From the NCBI RefSeq assembly GCF_013322225.1, contig NZ_JAAMFB010000027.1:1-64000 (forward strand): a stretch of 64,000 nucleotides of DNA. The letters are read 5' to 3'. Origin of the DNA: Agrobacterium larrymoorei. GTDB lineage: Bacteria; Pseudomonadota; Alphaproteobacteria; Rhizobiales; Rhizobiaceae. The position numbers and the translations under genes are program-made. Positions 55,322 to 64,000 of the stretch are shown piece by piece. Every line of letters begins with the position of its first letter. Within the stretch, counting starts at the first letter, position 1. The notes beneath the pieces are model-generated. The model saw only the letters and a program-made list of their open reading frames with translations. It was not told the DNA's origin and ran no database searches.

Positions 55322-58300
55322 TCAGCCCACGATCAAGCGGGCAAGCCGGTTAACCTCGACCATGTCCAGGCCCGATCCCGCCGTTTCCATGGTCTCGATC
55401 AGGACATCTCCCCCTGCCTGTTCATCGATCGGCCGGATGCCTGCTGCCAGGTACGCCATGCGCTTGATCTGCCATCGTGCCGCGTATTGCGGGTCCGACA
55501 GCATGCCCAGATGCTCCCAATAATAGGTGACCCCCGAGTCCTCATCGACGATCGTGAAATCAGGCCAGCGCGTCTTCCCATCGAGTTGCAGGGGCTGTTC
55601 GTAGACGTAGCCGATGCCCATCCCGTTCAATTTCTCTGCGATGGCCAATTCCGATTTGGACCGCACGAACTCGCCGCGGCTCGTCCGATGCAGAAGATGC
55701 TTGTCGAGAAAGCGTGGGCCCGAGACGGTTTTCACTTCAACGGGCCCGGGCGCCTCGAAGAGGTCCGTCATTCGCCGCGCGATCTCCGAGGCAGACGGGT
55801 CTGAGTATCGCCGCAGGGCGCCGATGTCATCTTCGTGGAGAAGAATGAGTTCTTGCTGATGTCGCGTGATCGCGGTGTAGAGCAGTTCTCGCGACAAGGG
55901 CCGACAATTGCGCGGCAGCACAATAAACGTTCGCTCGAACTGACTTCCCTGGGTCTTGTGGACCGTTAGGGCATACGCCAGTTCGAGCTCCGGCGTGCCC
56001 TCTTCGCCAGAGAACTCGCCCGCATAGTAGGTAAATTTCACGCCGGGCTGACTCGCGAATTCGACTTCGAGGTCTCGCGGGCGAAACTTCATCTTCCCGG
56101 TCTTGTAGCCGCCGACGACTATGCCGATGTCGCCGTTCGCGACGTAGGATCGTTCCTGGCGCGGATAGGTGCGACGTCGGCCGTTGTTGCGGAGATTGAT
56201 CACCTTGTCGCCCCACAAAACGCCTTGAGGCCCGGCAGGCTTCGGGTATTTCGCATATGGGGTCAGCGCGCGATCTCGCACCTTGTCCCGAAACCGGCGC
56301 TGGATCGCGAGGTTGATCGCTTCCACACCGGGGGGGCCCGATCGCACAGGCGACAAGATTTGCCAGTCGTGAGCTGCCTCCGCAGCGCCGCCCTCGGTCT
56401 CACCGGCGCGTCGTGCCCAGAAAAGAACGTGCCCTTCCCATTCGCTTCCGCCGATGCTCAGTTCGAACCCGCGCTGATCGGAGTGGTCGGCAAGCGCCAG
56501 ACCTCTGACAATCTCGTTCGTAAGTCGCGGCTCCAGATCGCTCGGGAGGGCCCAATGCGCAGTTCGCACGTGCGACAGCGTGCCGGACCTCAGCGCCTCC
56601 CACACCTCGTCCGCGCCGGCATCCAACGGCTCGCCGCTGAACTGCCGGGCCAGCAGTACGTCGCCCCGGTCTGTTCCCCGCTGGCGACCGATGATCGTGA
56701 GTTCGGCGTAACCTGGCGCGACCTTCGGAAACTGAGGAGTTTCCTCAGAGGGCGCGAGCTTCCGACAGATGTCCACGAACGGCCTGCCAGCGCCTATGGG
56801 CGGGAGCTGGCGAGGATCGCCAACCAGGATCAAACGATCAACGCCCTCGATCGCATCGATCAGCGCCGAAAGCTGATCCTCGGTGAGCATCGAACATTCG
56901 TCGACGATAACCGACCGATATCCCTTCTCTCGCGGCGCTTCGGGATTCCGGAAGTAGCGCCCACTCGCGCCGTTGTACCGCTCATAGCGTTGGAGAAATT
57001 GAGCCAGTGTCTGACCCTCCCCAAGACGTTCCGTCGCTTCCTCCAAGCGGACGCGCGCTTTGCCGGTCGGGGCCAGAAGAAGAATCCCGCCCGAGCTTAT
57101 CTCTGGAAGGTCACACAACACTTTCAGAAGCGTGGTCTTGCCCGACCCTGCCGGACCGATGAGGACGGAGAAACGTCCACATGCGAGCTGCTCAAGCGCT
57201 CCCGATTTTTCCCTTCGTGCCAGTTCTTCGACCTCCGCCTCCGGTGCGGCTCCTATCGGAGGCAGCACCGCATCGACGAGCGCGCGCCATTTGTGGACAA
57301 TCGAGTGGCGCTTGCCACCGACGCGTTTCCGGACCGCGTTTGTGATTACGGTCCGCGAGGTGCCATACCGCCTGAGCTTCAGCGCGAGTTCGTCATCTGA
57401 GGTTCGCGCTCTCTCCAAGGTGAGTGCGAGGTAGTCCGCGACCATGTCGATGACGTCCTCGTCGACCACGCAGAGAGGATCGAGGGGCGCTTCGATTGCT
57501 CGACTCACAATCCAGCTCCGAGGAAGAAGCGTGTGCCCCTCGTTCTGAACGGCATGCTCCAACATGTCGGTGATCAGCGCGCGGACACGACGTTTGTCGA
57601 TCCCGTCGGTCATCATCGATTGAGCTGGCAGCGGTGCAACCTCGCGAATGACCTCCGCCGGGAATACGCCACGATCGACGACACCAAAGGCAATCCGTTG
57701 AGCCGCTGACTCATCCCGCTCGTAGAGCAGGTACGGATTGGCCAAGAGGTCCCCGTCGCTGGTCGCCTCAGTGAAGACGCCTCGCTGACTAGGCTGGTAA
57801 GCTCGCAGCGCCTGGTCGGCGGTCAGGCTGCAACGAGCGACAAGATCGAGCAATTGGCGGCGTGGCGATGCGAGGCTCTTCCATTTTTCGCGGTAAGTCG
57901 AGCCGAAGCCGAGCTTCTCGGCTTGCGGAAATGTAGATGGTTTCTTCACGATGCCGTCGATGAAGGCGAAGGCGTCGAACACCTCGCCTTCGCGGCTTCC
58001 GACACGCACGATCTCATGCGCGAGCAGCGATCCATGCTCCAGCCCGAAGGCGCTCAGAGCACTTCCGAGTCCCGGGTGAACGCCTCGCGCCGTCCAAAGG
58101 CGAGCAATCTCACGGTCGATCCACGCAAGCGAGCCGGAAACGTCGGTTTCGACAATCTTCGCGGTAGCTCGCAAAGCCGCGGCGCAGGAAAGCAGCGACG
58201 CTATCGCGCCATCGTGACCGAGATGCTCTGAGCCGTAGGAGAACGCGTCGAACTGGTCTTCCGGCGCGAAGGCCACGCAATCTTCGATGGGCACGCGCAC

Positions 58301-59083
58301 GTCGGTCTGTGCAGCGGCTAACACGTCGTAATATGGCATCAGAAAGCCGTCGTCGCCCCCCGGCCGAAGGGAGTGCCTGACGCATCGCTCCCAGAGAACG
58401 CCCTTGAGGTCACCGGCCGATTCGTAGGCGTATTCAGTATGCCCTCCGACGCCGATCACCCTCGCGACGCCGACGATGACGCGGTTTGCGCTTTCCGAGA
58501 GCGGCGTCTTCTTCGCATAGAAAAAACAGAGTGATGTCTTTGGCTGGAGGGCACCGAAGAAAGTGTCCAGCATGATGAGCTGGTTCGTCTTGTCCTGAAC
58601 CCAGCCCGTTTCGAACGACAGGTCCGGCTCGCGCTCGGGATCGTAGGCTAGCCGCAACGCTGTTGCCTTGCCGAGCTCACACTCGCTCTCGTCGCCCTCG
58701 ACGTTTGCTTTCAACATCCATCCGAAGGGGATGCATGCTGCGGAATAGGCTTCGATCCGCAGCTTCGTCTCGCCAAAATGGCCGTGCGTCGTAGGGCTCG
58801 AAAGTTTGTAGGGGTGCTGCTTGGTCAGAACGAGGTCGTGATCGCACATGAAGCTGACGCGCTCATCGACACATGGCGGTAGCTCCGACGGCGCGAGCTC
58901 ATCGAACAGCTTTCCCGCCACAGCATCCTGATTGTCGCGTTTTGCCGACGCGATGCGTCCGAGGACCAGACATGAGGTGTTCGCTGACGGGGCAGTGCAG
59001 ACACGCCCATTCCAGCCACCATCATGCCAAGGCACACGTATCGTTATGTGCTGCCACGGCAGCTGTCCGGAACCTGCGATCAT
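55322..59083 (-). CDS. RecD-like superfamily 1 helicase with C-terminal PD-(D/E)XK-like region
   Basis: A 1253-aa protein. Residues 1-40 begin with a PWHDGGWNG pattern seen at the start of uncharacterised defence-linked ATPases; about 1-600 form a large domain I cannot name. The helicase core follows: Walker A GPAGSGKTT (643-651), Walker B VIVDECSM (725-732), LVGDPRQLPP (753-762), then ALTVHKTQGSQF (1038-1049) and LLYTAITR (1067-1074), all typical of RecD/TraA helicases. Residues about 1138-1215 (SKSELAIAEKL, WPDFTI with D1175, YYWEHLG with E1190) resemble a PD-(D/E)XK nuclease of the very-short-patch type. Likely ATP-driven DNA processing in defence. Single gene; ends next to the gene-free stretch. 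Confidence 0.82.
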   Translation of the reverse strand: MIAGSGQLPWQHITIRVPWHDGGWNGRVCTAPSANTSCLVLGRIASAKRDNQDAVAGKLFDELAPSELPPCVDERVSFMCDHDLVLTKQHPYKLSSPTTHGHFGETKLRIEAYSAACIPFGWMLKANVEGDESECELGKATALRLAYDPEREPDLSFETGWVQDKTNQLIMLDTFFGALQPKTSLCFFYAKKTPLSESANRVIVGVARVIGVGGHTEYAYESAGDLKGVLWERCVRHSLRPGGDDGFLMPYYDVLAAAQTDVRVPIEDCVAFAPEDQFDAFSYGSEHLGHDGAIASLLSCAAALRATAKIVETDVSGSLAWIDREIARLWTARGVHPGLGSALSAFGLEHGSLLAHEIVRVGSREGEVFDAFAFIDGIVKKPSTFPQAEKLGFGSTYREKWKSLASPRRQLLDLVARCSLTADQALRAYQPSQRGVFTEATSDGDLLANPYLLYERDESAAQRIAFGVVDRGVFPAEVIREVAPLPAQSMMTDGIDKRRVRALITDMLEHAVQNEGHTLLPRSWIVSRAIEAPLDPLCVVDEDVIDMVADYLALTLERARTSDDELALKLRRYGTSRTVITNAVRKRVGGKRHSIVHKWRALVDAVLPPIGAAPEAEVEELARREKSGALEQLACGRFSVLIGPAGSGKTTLLKVLCDLPEISSGGILLLAPTGKARVRLEEATERLGEGQTLAQFLQRYERYNGASGRYFRNPEAPREKGYRSVIVDECSMLTEDQLSALIDAIEGVDRLILVGDPRQLPPIGAGRPFVDICRKLAPSEETPQFPKVAPGYAELTIIGRQRGTDRGDVLLARQFSGEPLDAGADEVWEALRSGTLSHVRTAHWALPSDLEPRLTNEIVRGLALADHSDQRGFELSIGGSEWEGHVLFWARRAGETEGGAAEAAHDWQILSPVRSGPPGVEAINLAIQRRFRDKVRDRALTPYAKYPKPAGPQGVLWGDKVINLRNNGRRRTYPRQERSYVANGDIGIVVGGYKTGKMKFRPRDLEVEFASQPGVKFTYYAGEFSGEEGTPELELAYALTVHKTQGSQFERTFIVLPRNCRPLSRELLYTAITRHQQELILLHEDDIGALRRYSDPSASEIARRMTDLFEAPGPVEVKTVSGPRFLDKHLLHRTSRGEFVRSKSELAIAEKLNGMGIGYVYEQPLQLDGKTRWPDFTIVDEDSGVTYYWEHLGMLSDPQYAARWQIKRMAYLAAGIRPIDEQAGGDVLIETMETAGSGLDMVEVNRLARLIVG

Positions 59084-59286
59084 CTCTCCCCCTCAATAAA
59101 CGTCGCCAAACCACCTTGCGGAAGCTTCTATCGATAATAGCCATTTTATCCCTCGCAAGATCCCGAGAACTATAACTCCGAATTATCTAATCAACAGGAG
59201 GAACTTGAGGGTGCAGTGCTCTCGGAGAGAGATGGATATAAATTGCCAATCTACTGGCAGGGTGAAGGCAGTGCTCGCGCAGCCAG

Positions 59287-60021
59287 CTATCGAAGCGTTG
59301 CCTCCAGCGCTTCTTTTCGCTCCTCCCAATCCGGCATCACCGTTCTGAGCAACTCGCGCCATCCATCACCATGATCGGGGTAGAACGCATGCGCCAGTTC
59401 ATGACAGATCACGTAATCGATCAGCCGTGGGCTCGCTCTCACCAATTCAATATTTAGTACGACACGTCCACTTGGAGTATAGCTGCCCCATCTCTTCGCC
59501 ATCGGACGAATGACGAGTGAAGGCCGCGTCAATCCTCTACGAACAAACGGCTTCAAAACGATGTCGAACCGTTGCCGGAACACCTCACGGGCTCTTAGAC
59601 GATAAAACGCCTGAAGGAGACGCCTGCAATGTGGTGGGTCGTCCGGGGTTCTGGCCGCTATCACCATACGGCCGCCATCGATCCGCACATGAGGGTCGTC
59701 TGATTCCTCGACCGAAAGCCGATACTGCCGACCAAGCAGAAGATGGGTCTCACCCGAAATGTACCGACGTTCCGGCGTAACCTTGGGTCTTTGGGCAATG
59801 GTATCGATCTGAGCGAATATCCAACCGCCTTTCCGGTGCGCCCTGGTTCGAATCTCTTCAATGCCCTCGCCAACCGGGGCAAAGACAGTCACCTCTCCCG
59901 TCGGGCGAACATCGATGCGCAGTGCCCGCCTCACCGTGCGGATCAACTCCGCAGTGACCCTGCGCCCTCCCCAACATATCTCGATTTGCTCAGCTGTCGG
60001 CAAGGCCACGGCCATCCTCAC
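59287..60021 (-). CDS. YgjP/WSS1-like M48-type metallopeptidase (DUF45)
   Basis: A 244-aa zinc-dependent peptidase-like protein. The motif CHELAHAFYPDHG places the zinc ligands at H207 and H211 (HExxH) and H217. It carries the typical RWGSYTPSGRVVLN segment near 177-190. The family often sits beside type I restriction genes. Its ATG overlaps the hsdR stop region by 4 bases (ATGA), so they are co-translated. Role probably protein processing linked to restriction control, not demonstrated here. Confidence 0.88.
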   Translation of the reverse strand: MRMAVALPTAEQIEICWGGRRVTAELIRTVRRALRIDVRPTGEVTVFAPVGEGIEEIRTRAHRKGGWIFAQIDTIAQRPKVTPERRYISGETHLLLGRQYRLSVEESDDPHVRIDGGRMVIAARTPDDPPHCRRLLQAFYRLRAREVFRQRFDIVLKPFVRRGLTRPSLVIRPMAKRWGSYTPSGRVVLNIELVRASPRLIDYVICHELAHAFYPDHGDGWRELLRTVMPDWEERKEALEATLR

Positions 60022-62444
60022 TGTGCCAGGCGCACGCGTGCCGAAGCCAGAACATCGTCGACGATACCATCAAGAACACTGGGGTCGATCAGAACGCTCC
60101 GTTCTCCCCGCAACTCCTCGAAAAAGAAATCGTCGATATCGTTTCGAATGGAGTTCTCCACATCGCGGTCATATTGCCAGCCGACTTTGCGCCGACACTG
60201 GATGATCTGACTGATCTGTAGAGCAATGTCGGCAGCCAAGTCTGGGTCATTCATGCCGACTTTTTCCAGGTTGCGCTTTGTCAATCCCCAGAACGTCTGG
60301 GCATGGCTGTCATCGCGAAGGCAGGCTGGTGTCGGATCGGCTTCATCCTGCCGCGTAAGTACGTTATCTCGCAACGCCTTTATCTTCGAGAGATAGGTCA
60401 GGTCGCTGATCCGCCCTTTGTGGAAGTCTGCGATTGTGTCGCGCACAAGTTTTGAGAACTTCTCGAAGAAGATTGGATCTTCATCCCACTTCTCTTCAAT
60501 CGAACGGGTCAATTGGTGGGCGATCGTATCCGCCACAGATGCATCGCTTTCGGTTTTTTCCTCCCGTCGCTCTTTAATCGCGAGGTCGTCGAATATATTC
60601 AGCGGCTCGACCAACCTTACGACGTCGCGTGCAATGACGTGGCGATCCAGCAACTGACGAATGCGCTTTTCATAATCACGCCAGTCAACACGCTCGGCGT
60701 AACGAAGGGTGACTGCGGCACGCAGGGAGACGAACCGCCCGAGATCATCCTTCCAGCGCTTCAGCAGTTCCGGCTTTGTCGTCTCAATAAAGGCCGGAGA
60801 GGCAAGCGCCACCGTGAAAGCCCGCGAAAACGCCGATAGCCGCTCATAGAACGTGGCTCTGATTTCCTCATCCGCCAGAAGACGCGCATAGGCTTCTGCA
60901 TCAAAAGTGTTCGAAACGGATTTGAACACGTCGAGCAAAGCGGCGTGCGCACCTGGCACCTTGTTTGCCTCTTCCCGAATAGCCACGACACTCCTGGCTA
61001 TGTCCTCCGCGCTGAAGCCTTGCAAGGCATCGTAGCTTGAAAGCGCATCTCCGAGGTCTTTCAGGACGCCGGTGTAGTCGATGATGAAGCCAAAGGGCTT
61101 GTCCGGCGCGCCGTCTTCGTCGAATACCCGATTGACGCGGGCGATGGCCTGCAAAAGTCCATGCTCCCGCAGCCGTCGGGCCACATAGAGCACCGTGTTG
61201 CGTGGCGCGTCGAAGCCCGTCAGGAGCTTATCGACAACAATGATGATATCTGGGTCGCCGGGGCCTTTGAATTGCTCGACGATGGTTCTGTTATAGGCTT
61301 CCTCGCCCCCATGCCGCTCCATCATCTTGCGCCAGAAGGTACGCACAAGATCGTCATCAGCTTCATCGACCTCGTCTTCGCTTTCGCGCATTTCCGGCGC
61401 AGAGATCACGACTTCCGTGGTGACAACCCCAAACTCGTCGAGGAGCTTCTTGAGCTGGATGGCGGCTCGCTTCGAGGGAGCCGCAAGCTGCCCCTTTAGC
61501 CCTGTCCCCTTGAAGTTGGTGGAAAAATGCTGGCCGATATCGAAGGCGATCGACTGAAGCCTGGAATCCACGCCTTCGATCTCACGGGCGCGGCTCATCT
61601 TGCGCTTCAGATCGGCGCGTTGATCGTCGGAAAGACCGCGCGTGTGGACCTCGAACCAACGGTCGATCTGCGCGTCATCGACGTCGGTGACGACTTCCCG
61701 CCCTTCATAAAGAAGCGGAACGACGGCCTTGTCATCGACGGCATCTCGCATCGAATAGGCAGGCTGAACCAGCTCACCAAATTTGGCGAACGTGCTCTTC
61801 TCCTTCTTGGCGATCGGCGTGCCTGTGAAGGCGATGAAGCAGGCATTGGGCAGCACCTCGCGCATGCGGGCGTGCAAGCTGTCGAGATTGCCGTACTGGC
61901 TACGATGGCTCTCATCGACCAGTACAAAAATGTCGGATGACGAATCGACGATCCGCCGCTTGTTGAGTCCCGCGCGAAATTTGTGAATGAGCGTGGTGAC
62001 AACCGGGGTCTTGTCTTCGATCAGAGATAGCAGGTTCTCGCCCGTCGCCGCTCTCTTCGGCTCCTGACCGGTGGCGCGGAACGTCTTGGTGATTTGGTCG
62101 TCAAGATCGGTGCGATCCGTGACGATGACGATGCGCGCCGTCGCATGTGCCATCGCGATGGACTTCGCCAGCATCACCATCGTCAGGCTCTTGCCCGACC
62201 CTTGCGTGTGCCACACGACACCACCCTGGCGGCGGCCTGCGGCGTCACGCTCCTCGATGCGTTTCATCAACGTCTCGATGGTCGCCACCTGCTGATAACG
62301 CGCCACCTTCTTGTGGGGGCCGTCGAACAGCATATAGCGGCGTATCAGCCGCATGAAGCGCTCCGGCCGGCAGAGGCCGACGATCGTCTCATCCAAAGGC
62401 GTGACGAACCGATGCTCCTCCATCAGGCCGTCATGACGCTTCAT
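60018..62444 (-). CDS. hsdR: Type I restriction enzyme R subunit, helicase part (second half of a split hsdR)
   Basis: About 808 aa starting at ATG 62444, with an open frame to 62648 of out-of-frame sequence. It contains Walker A GSGKSLTMVML, DEAD-box-like VDESHRSQ and AFTGTP, then motifs VDKLLTGFDAP and helicase lobe 2 IARVNRV, all of the type I R translocase, and C-terminal helical region. It is preceded by an overlapping frame that carries the endonuclease domain, so the gene is interrupted by a frame change near 62431-62444. No ribosome-binding site precedes the internal ATG. Confidence 0.85.
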   Translation of the reverse strand: MKRHDGLMEEHRFVTPLDETIVGLCRPERFMRLIRRYMLFDGPHKKVARYQQVATIETLMKRIEERDAAGRRQGGVVWHTQGSGKSLTMVMLAKSIAMAHATARIVIVTDRTDLDDQITKTFRATGQEPKRAATGENLLSLIEDKTPVVTTLIHKFRAGLNKRRIVDSSSDIFVLVDESHRSQYGNLDSLHARMREVLPNACFIAFTGTPIAKKEKSTFAKFGELVQPAYSMRDAVDDKAVVPLLYEGREVVTDVDDAQIDRWFEVHTRGLSDDQRADLKRKMSRAREIEGVDSRLQSIAFDIGQHFSTNFKGTGLKGQLAAPSKRAAIQLKKLLDEFGVVTTEVVISAPEMRESEDEVDEADDDLVRTFWRKMMERHGGEEAYNRTIVEQFKGPGDPDIIIVVDKLLTGFDAPRNTVLYVARRLREHGLLQAIARVNRVFDEDGAPDKPFGFIIDYTGVLKDLGDALSSYDALQGFSAEDIARSVVAIREEANKVPGAHAALLDVFKSVSNTFDAEAYARLLADEEIRATFYERLSAFSRAFTVALASPAFIETTKPELLKRWKDDLGRFVSLRAAVTLRYAERVDWRDYEKRIRQLLDRHVIARDVVRLVEPLNIFDDLAIKERREEKTESDASVADTIAHQLTRSIEEKWDEDPIFFEKFSKLVRDTIADFHKGRISDLTYLSKIKALRDNVLTRQDEADPTPACLRDDSHAQTFWGLTKRNLEKVGMNDPDLAADIALQISQIIQCRRKVGWQYDRDVENSIRNDIDDFFFEELRGERSVLIDPSVLDGIVDDVLASARVRLAQ

Positions 62445-63222
62445 ATATTGGGGCGAAATCCAGGGCCACACGCTTACCCTCGACGGTGTCGAGCGGCCGA
62501 TTGACCACGTCCACCGCGAAGCCGGGCGGGTCCTCTCGTTCCTTCCACACGCTCCAGAGCTTGCGCGGCGTTCCCATGGTGCCATAGCGAGGATCATAGC
62601 TGTTGGCCGACAGCAGCAGTTGGGCGGAATAGAACAGCGCCGGCACACCTTCGCCAGCCTTCTGATTGCGGATTTGCTGGCTGACGCCCTGGTCGGCGGA
62701 AACGTGTGAGGCCTTGACCTCGATCATCCCCAAAGGAATGCCATTCACGAAAAGAACGAGATCGACACGGATGGTCGGCCCGCCCGCTTCACTGACGGTG
62801 TACTCGCTTGCCACCTGAAATGTGTTGGCGCGCCAGTCGTTCCAGTCGATAAACTTGAAGGGCCACTCACGAGACGTGGCGCCGATGGATTGTGTAAGGG
62901 CAATGCCGAGCAGCAGGTCGTCGGTCATCCGTTCGTTGGCGCGCACGACGCCCTCGGGGATGCGCTCGGCGAGTCGACGAACCGCAGCATCGATATTCGC
63001 TTCGGAGAATGGATAAGCCCGTCCATCGACATGAATGCGGTTGATCCGCGCCAGATCATCCCGGATCTGGGTTTCGAGGAACGGCAGCGTGCGCCGGCCG
63101 TCGCGCCATTGATCGGTCTCCGCCCGGGTCACGTAGCGCCAGCCGCAATTGATCAGCGTGTGCAGCGCCTGAAGCTGCGCGCTACCCGCCTCTGACGTGG
63201 TGAACTCAGGCGGTCGAGTCAA
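62431..63222 (-). CDS. hsdR: Type I restriction enzyme R subunit, N-terminal nuclease part (first half of a split hsdR)
   Basis: A 263-aa piece starting at TTG 63222, preceded by GGAGGG at eight bases. The nuclease domain is recognised from the conserved DLVLFVNGIPLGMIEVKA segment, in which the Asp and the E-x-K form the PD-(D/E)XK cleavage site. The ORF stops at 62431, 14 bases inside the helicase frame. A full HsdR would be 1000-1100 aa, and 263 + 808 = 1071 fits, so this is one gene in two frames. A frameshift mutation or a sequencing error are the two explanations. Confidence 0.8.
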   Translation of the reverse strand: MTRPPEFTTSEAGSAQLQALHTLINCGWRYVTRAETDQWRDGRRTLPFLETQIRDDLARINRIHVDGRAYPFSEANIDAAVRRLAERIPEGVVRANERMTDDLLLGIALTQSIGATSREWPFKFIDWNDWRANTFQVASEYTVSEAGGPTIRVDLVLFVNGIPLGMIEVKASHVSADQGVSQQIRNQKAGEGVPALFYSAQLLLSANSYDPRYGTMGTPRKLWSVWKEREDPPGFAVDVVNRPLDTVEGKRVALDFAPIYEAS

Positions 63223-63458
63223 TTTTATCGCCCTCCAGCGGCAAGATTGGGAGTGTGAATTGTTCCGTTTTTTCAACGCTATGAGGCGCAGAGAGCGGAA
63301 AGCATGCCGCGAAAATAGGTGTGACCCATTCAACAAAATGTTGACTTTTGGCGATTAGAGTGCATATGAACACTACGAGTTCACTGCCCATCGGCTTTGA
63401 ACCTATCGAGGCTTCGGGCGCTGAGCCAGCGTAGCAAATCAGCGCCCGCAAATCTTTT

Positions 63459-64000
63459 TTAGAGCGCATTCAGGCAATCCTCCTTGTTCCACAAAGGGGA
63501 CTGCCGGATTTTGCCAATGCTGTTGTCTGCCTCGTAGCACGTCACGAAGTTGGCCTTCAGCGTACCGTCGGCCTTCTTGCTCAGGCGGATAGCCGACTGC
63601 TGGCTGCGCCGAGCAACAAGTCGCAGAGCTGGAGAAGCGCCACTTCCGGCGATGGCAGCGACTGAACATCAGCGATGGTCGCCGACTTATTGGCATAGTC
63701 GAGGCAGCGCTTTAATACCCTGAGCCGGGTGCGGTCGCGGTTGCTCTTTAGATCGCAGAAGACGCGGTATTCGTTGAAGTCGAGAATCCAGTGGTGCAGG
63801 AGCTGGTAATAGAACTTGTAGAAGCCAAGCTCGCCATCGCCATCATGGAGCGCCAGATTGACCTGGGTTCGATCCACAGCGATGCAGCGGAAGCGCATGT
63901 CCATGCCGTAGCTCATGAACAGATCGACAAGCTCGTGATAGAAATCGGCTTTGGCCGGCGAAATCTTGGTCCACTTCGCCTCACCCCATACGCCGTGGCG
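63459..64000 (-). pseudogene. DUF3800-domain protein, frameshifted and cut by the window edge
   Basis: A minus-strand frame is open from the right window edge to a stop at 63581. It encodes FYKFYYQLLHHWIL, EYRVFCDLKSNRDRTRL and the hallmark LPSPEVALLQLCDLLLGA of DUF3800 proteins. The homologous continuation SAIRLSKKADGTLKANFVT and IGKIRQSPLWNKEDCLNAL lies in another frame down to a stop at 63459, so the frame changes near 63580-63610. DUF3800 proteins have an RNase H-like fold and are common in mobile and defence islands; function unknown. hsdM/hsdS may lie further right. Confidence 0.65.

Overview
The window reads as an alphaproteobacterial chromosome from the Rhizobiaceae, most likely Agrobacterium or Rhizobium. 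The evidence is the infC-rpmI-rplT-(kinase-like)-pheS-pheT order, an mbfA gene carrying Irr-type operator boxes, a TGA-N9-TCA iron box in front of siderophore genes, a BTLCP-type periplasmic peptidase and the general codon usage. No rRNA, tRNA, CRISPR array or transposase was recognised.

Region 1 (0.2-9.4 kb) is an acid-sugar catabolic locus. It holds a LysR regulator, an enolase-superfamily aldarate dehydratase, a LacI regulator with a perfect 20-bp operator, a three-gene tripartite tricarboxylate-type transporter (TctC, TctB, TctA), an IlvD/Edd-type sugar-acid dehydratase and an RraA-fold protein that may be the aldolase. Together they could import, dehydrate and cleave an aldonate or aldarate.

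Region 2 (9.4-23 kb) is mostly iron acquisition. A four-gene overlapping operon (amine N-hydroxylase, MFS exporter, acyltransferase, one NIS synthetase) faces a TonB-dependent receptor, and an RhtX/FptX-type inner-membrane permease follows. A MOSC protein, a flavin-type oxidoreductase and nhaA lie on the left flank. The minimal enzyme set suggests a hydroxamate siderophore of the putrebactin/alcaligin/desferrioxamine type, not a citrate siderophore.

Region 3 (23-30.3 kb) has a chemoreceptor, then a minus-strand operon: XRE regulator, SARP/BTAD-TPR regulator, a 72-aa protein, YcaO, TfuA and, after a gap, a 78-aa protein. YcaO plus TfuA is the pair used for backbone thioamidation, and no recognised precursor peptide or maturation enzyme is present. 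This is the strongest candidate for an undescribed system here.

Region 4 (30.7-54.5 kb) is mainly core genome: mbfA, ridA/tetR, BTLCP, an esterase-like hydrolase, infC (ATT start), rpmI, rplT, a kinase-fold gene, pheS and pheT. Further on are a GSU2403-type nucleotidyltransferase with a large inverted repeat at its start, aldo/keto reductases with LysR and GlxA-type regulators, xseA, a MarR/EamA pair, an M29 aminopeptidase, YbaK and an ArsC-like protein.

Region 5 (54.5-64 kb) looks like a defence or accessory island preceded by about 850 bp without convincing genes. It holds a 1253-aa RecD-like helicase with a C-terminal PD-(D/E)XK-like nuclease region, a YgjP-type metallopeptidase overlapping a type I restriction hsdR that is split into two frames, and a frameshifted DUF3800 gene running off the right edge. 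hsdM and hsdS are not in the window and may lie beyond 64000.
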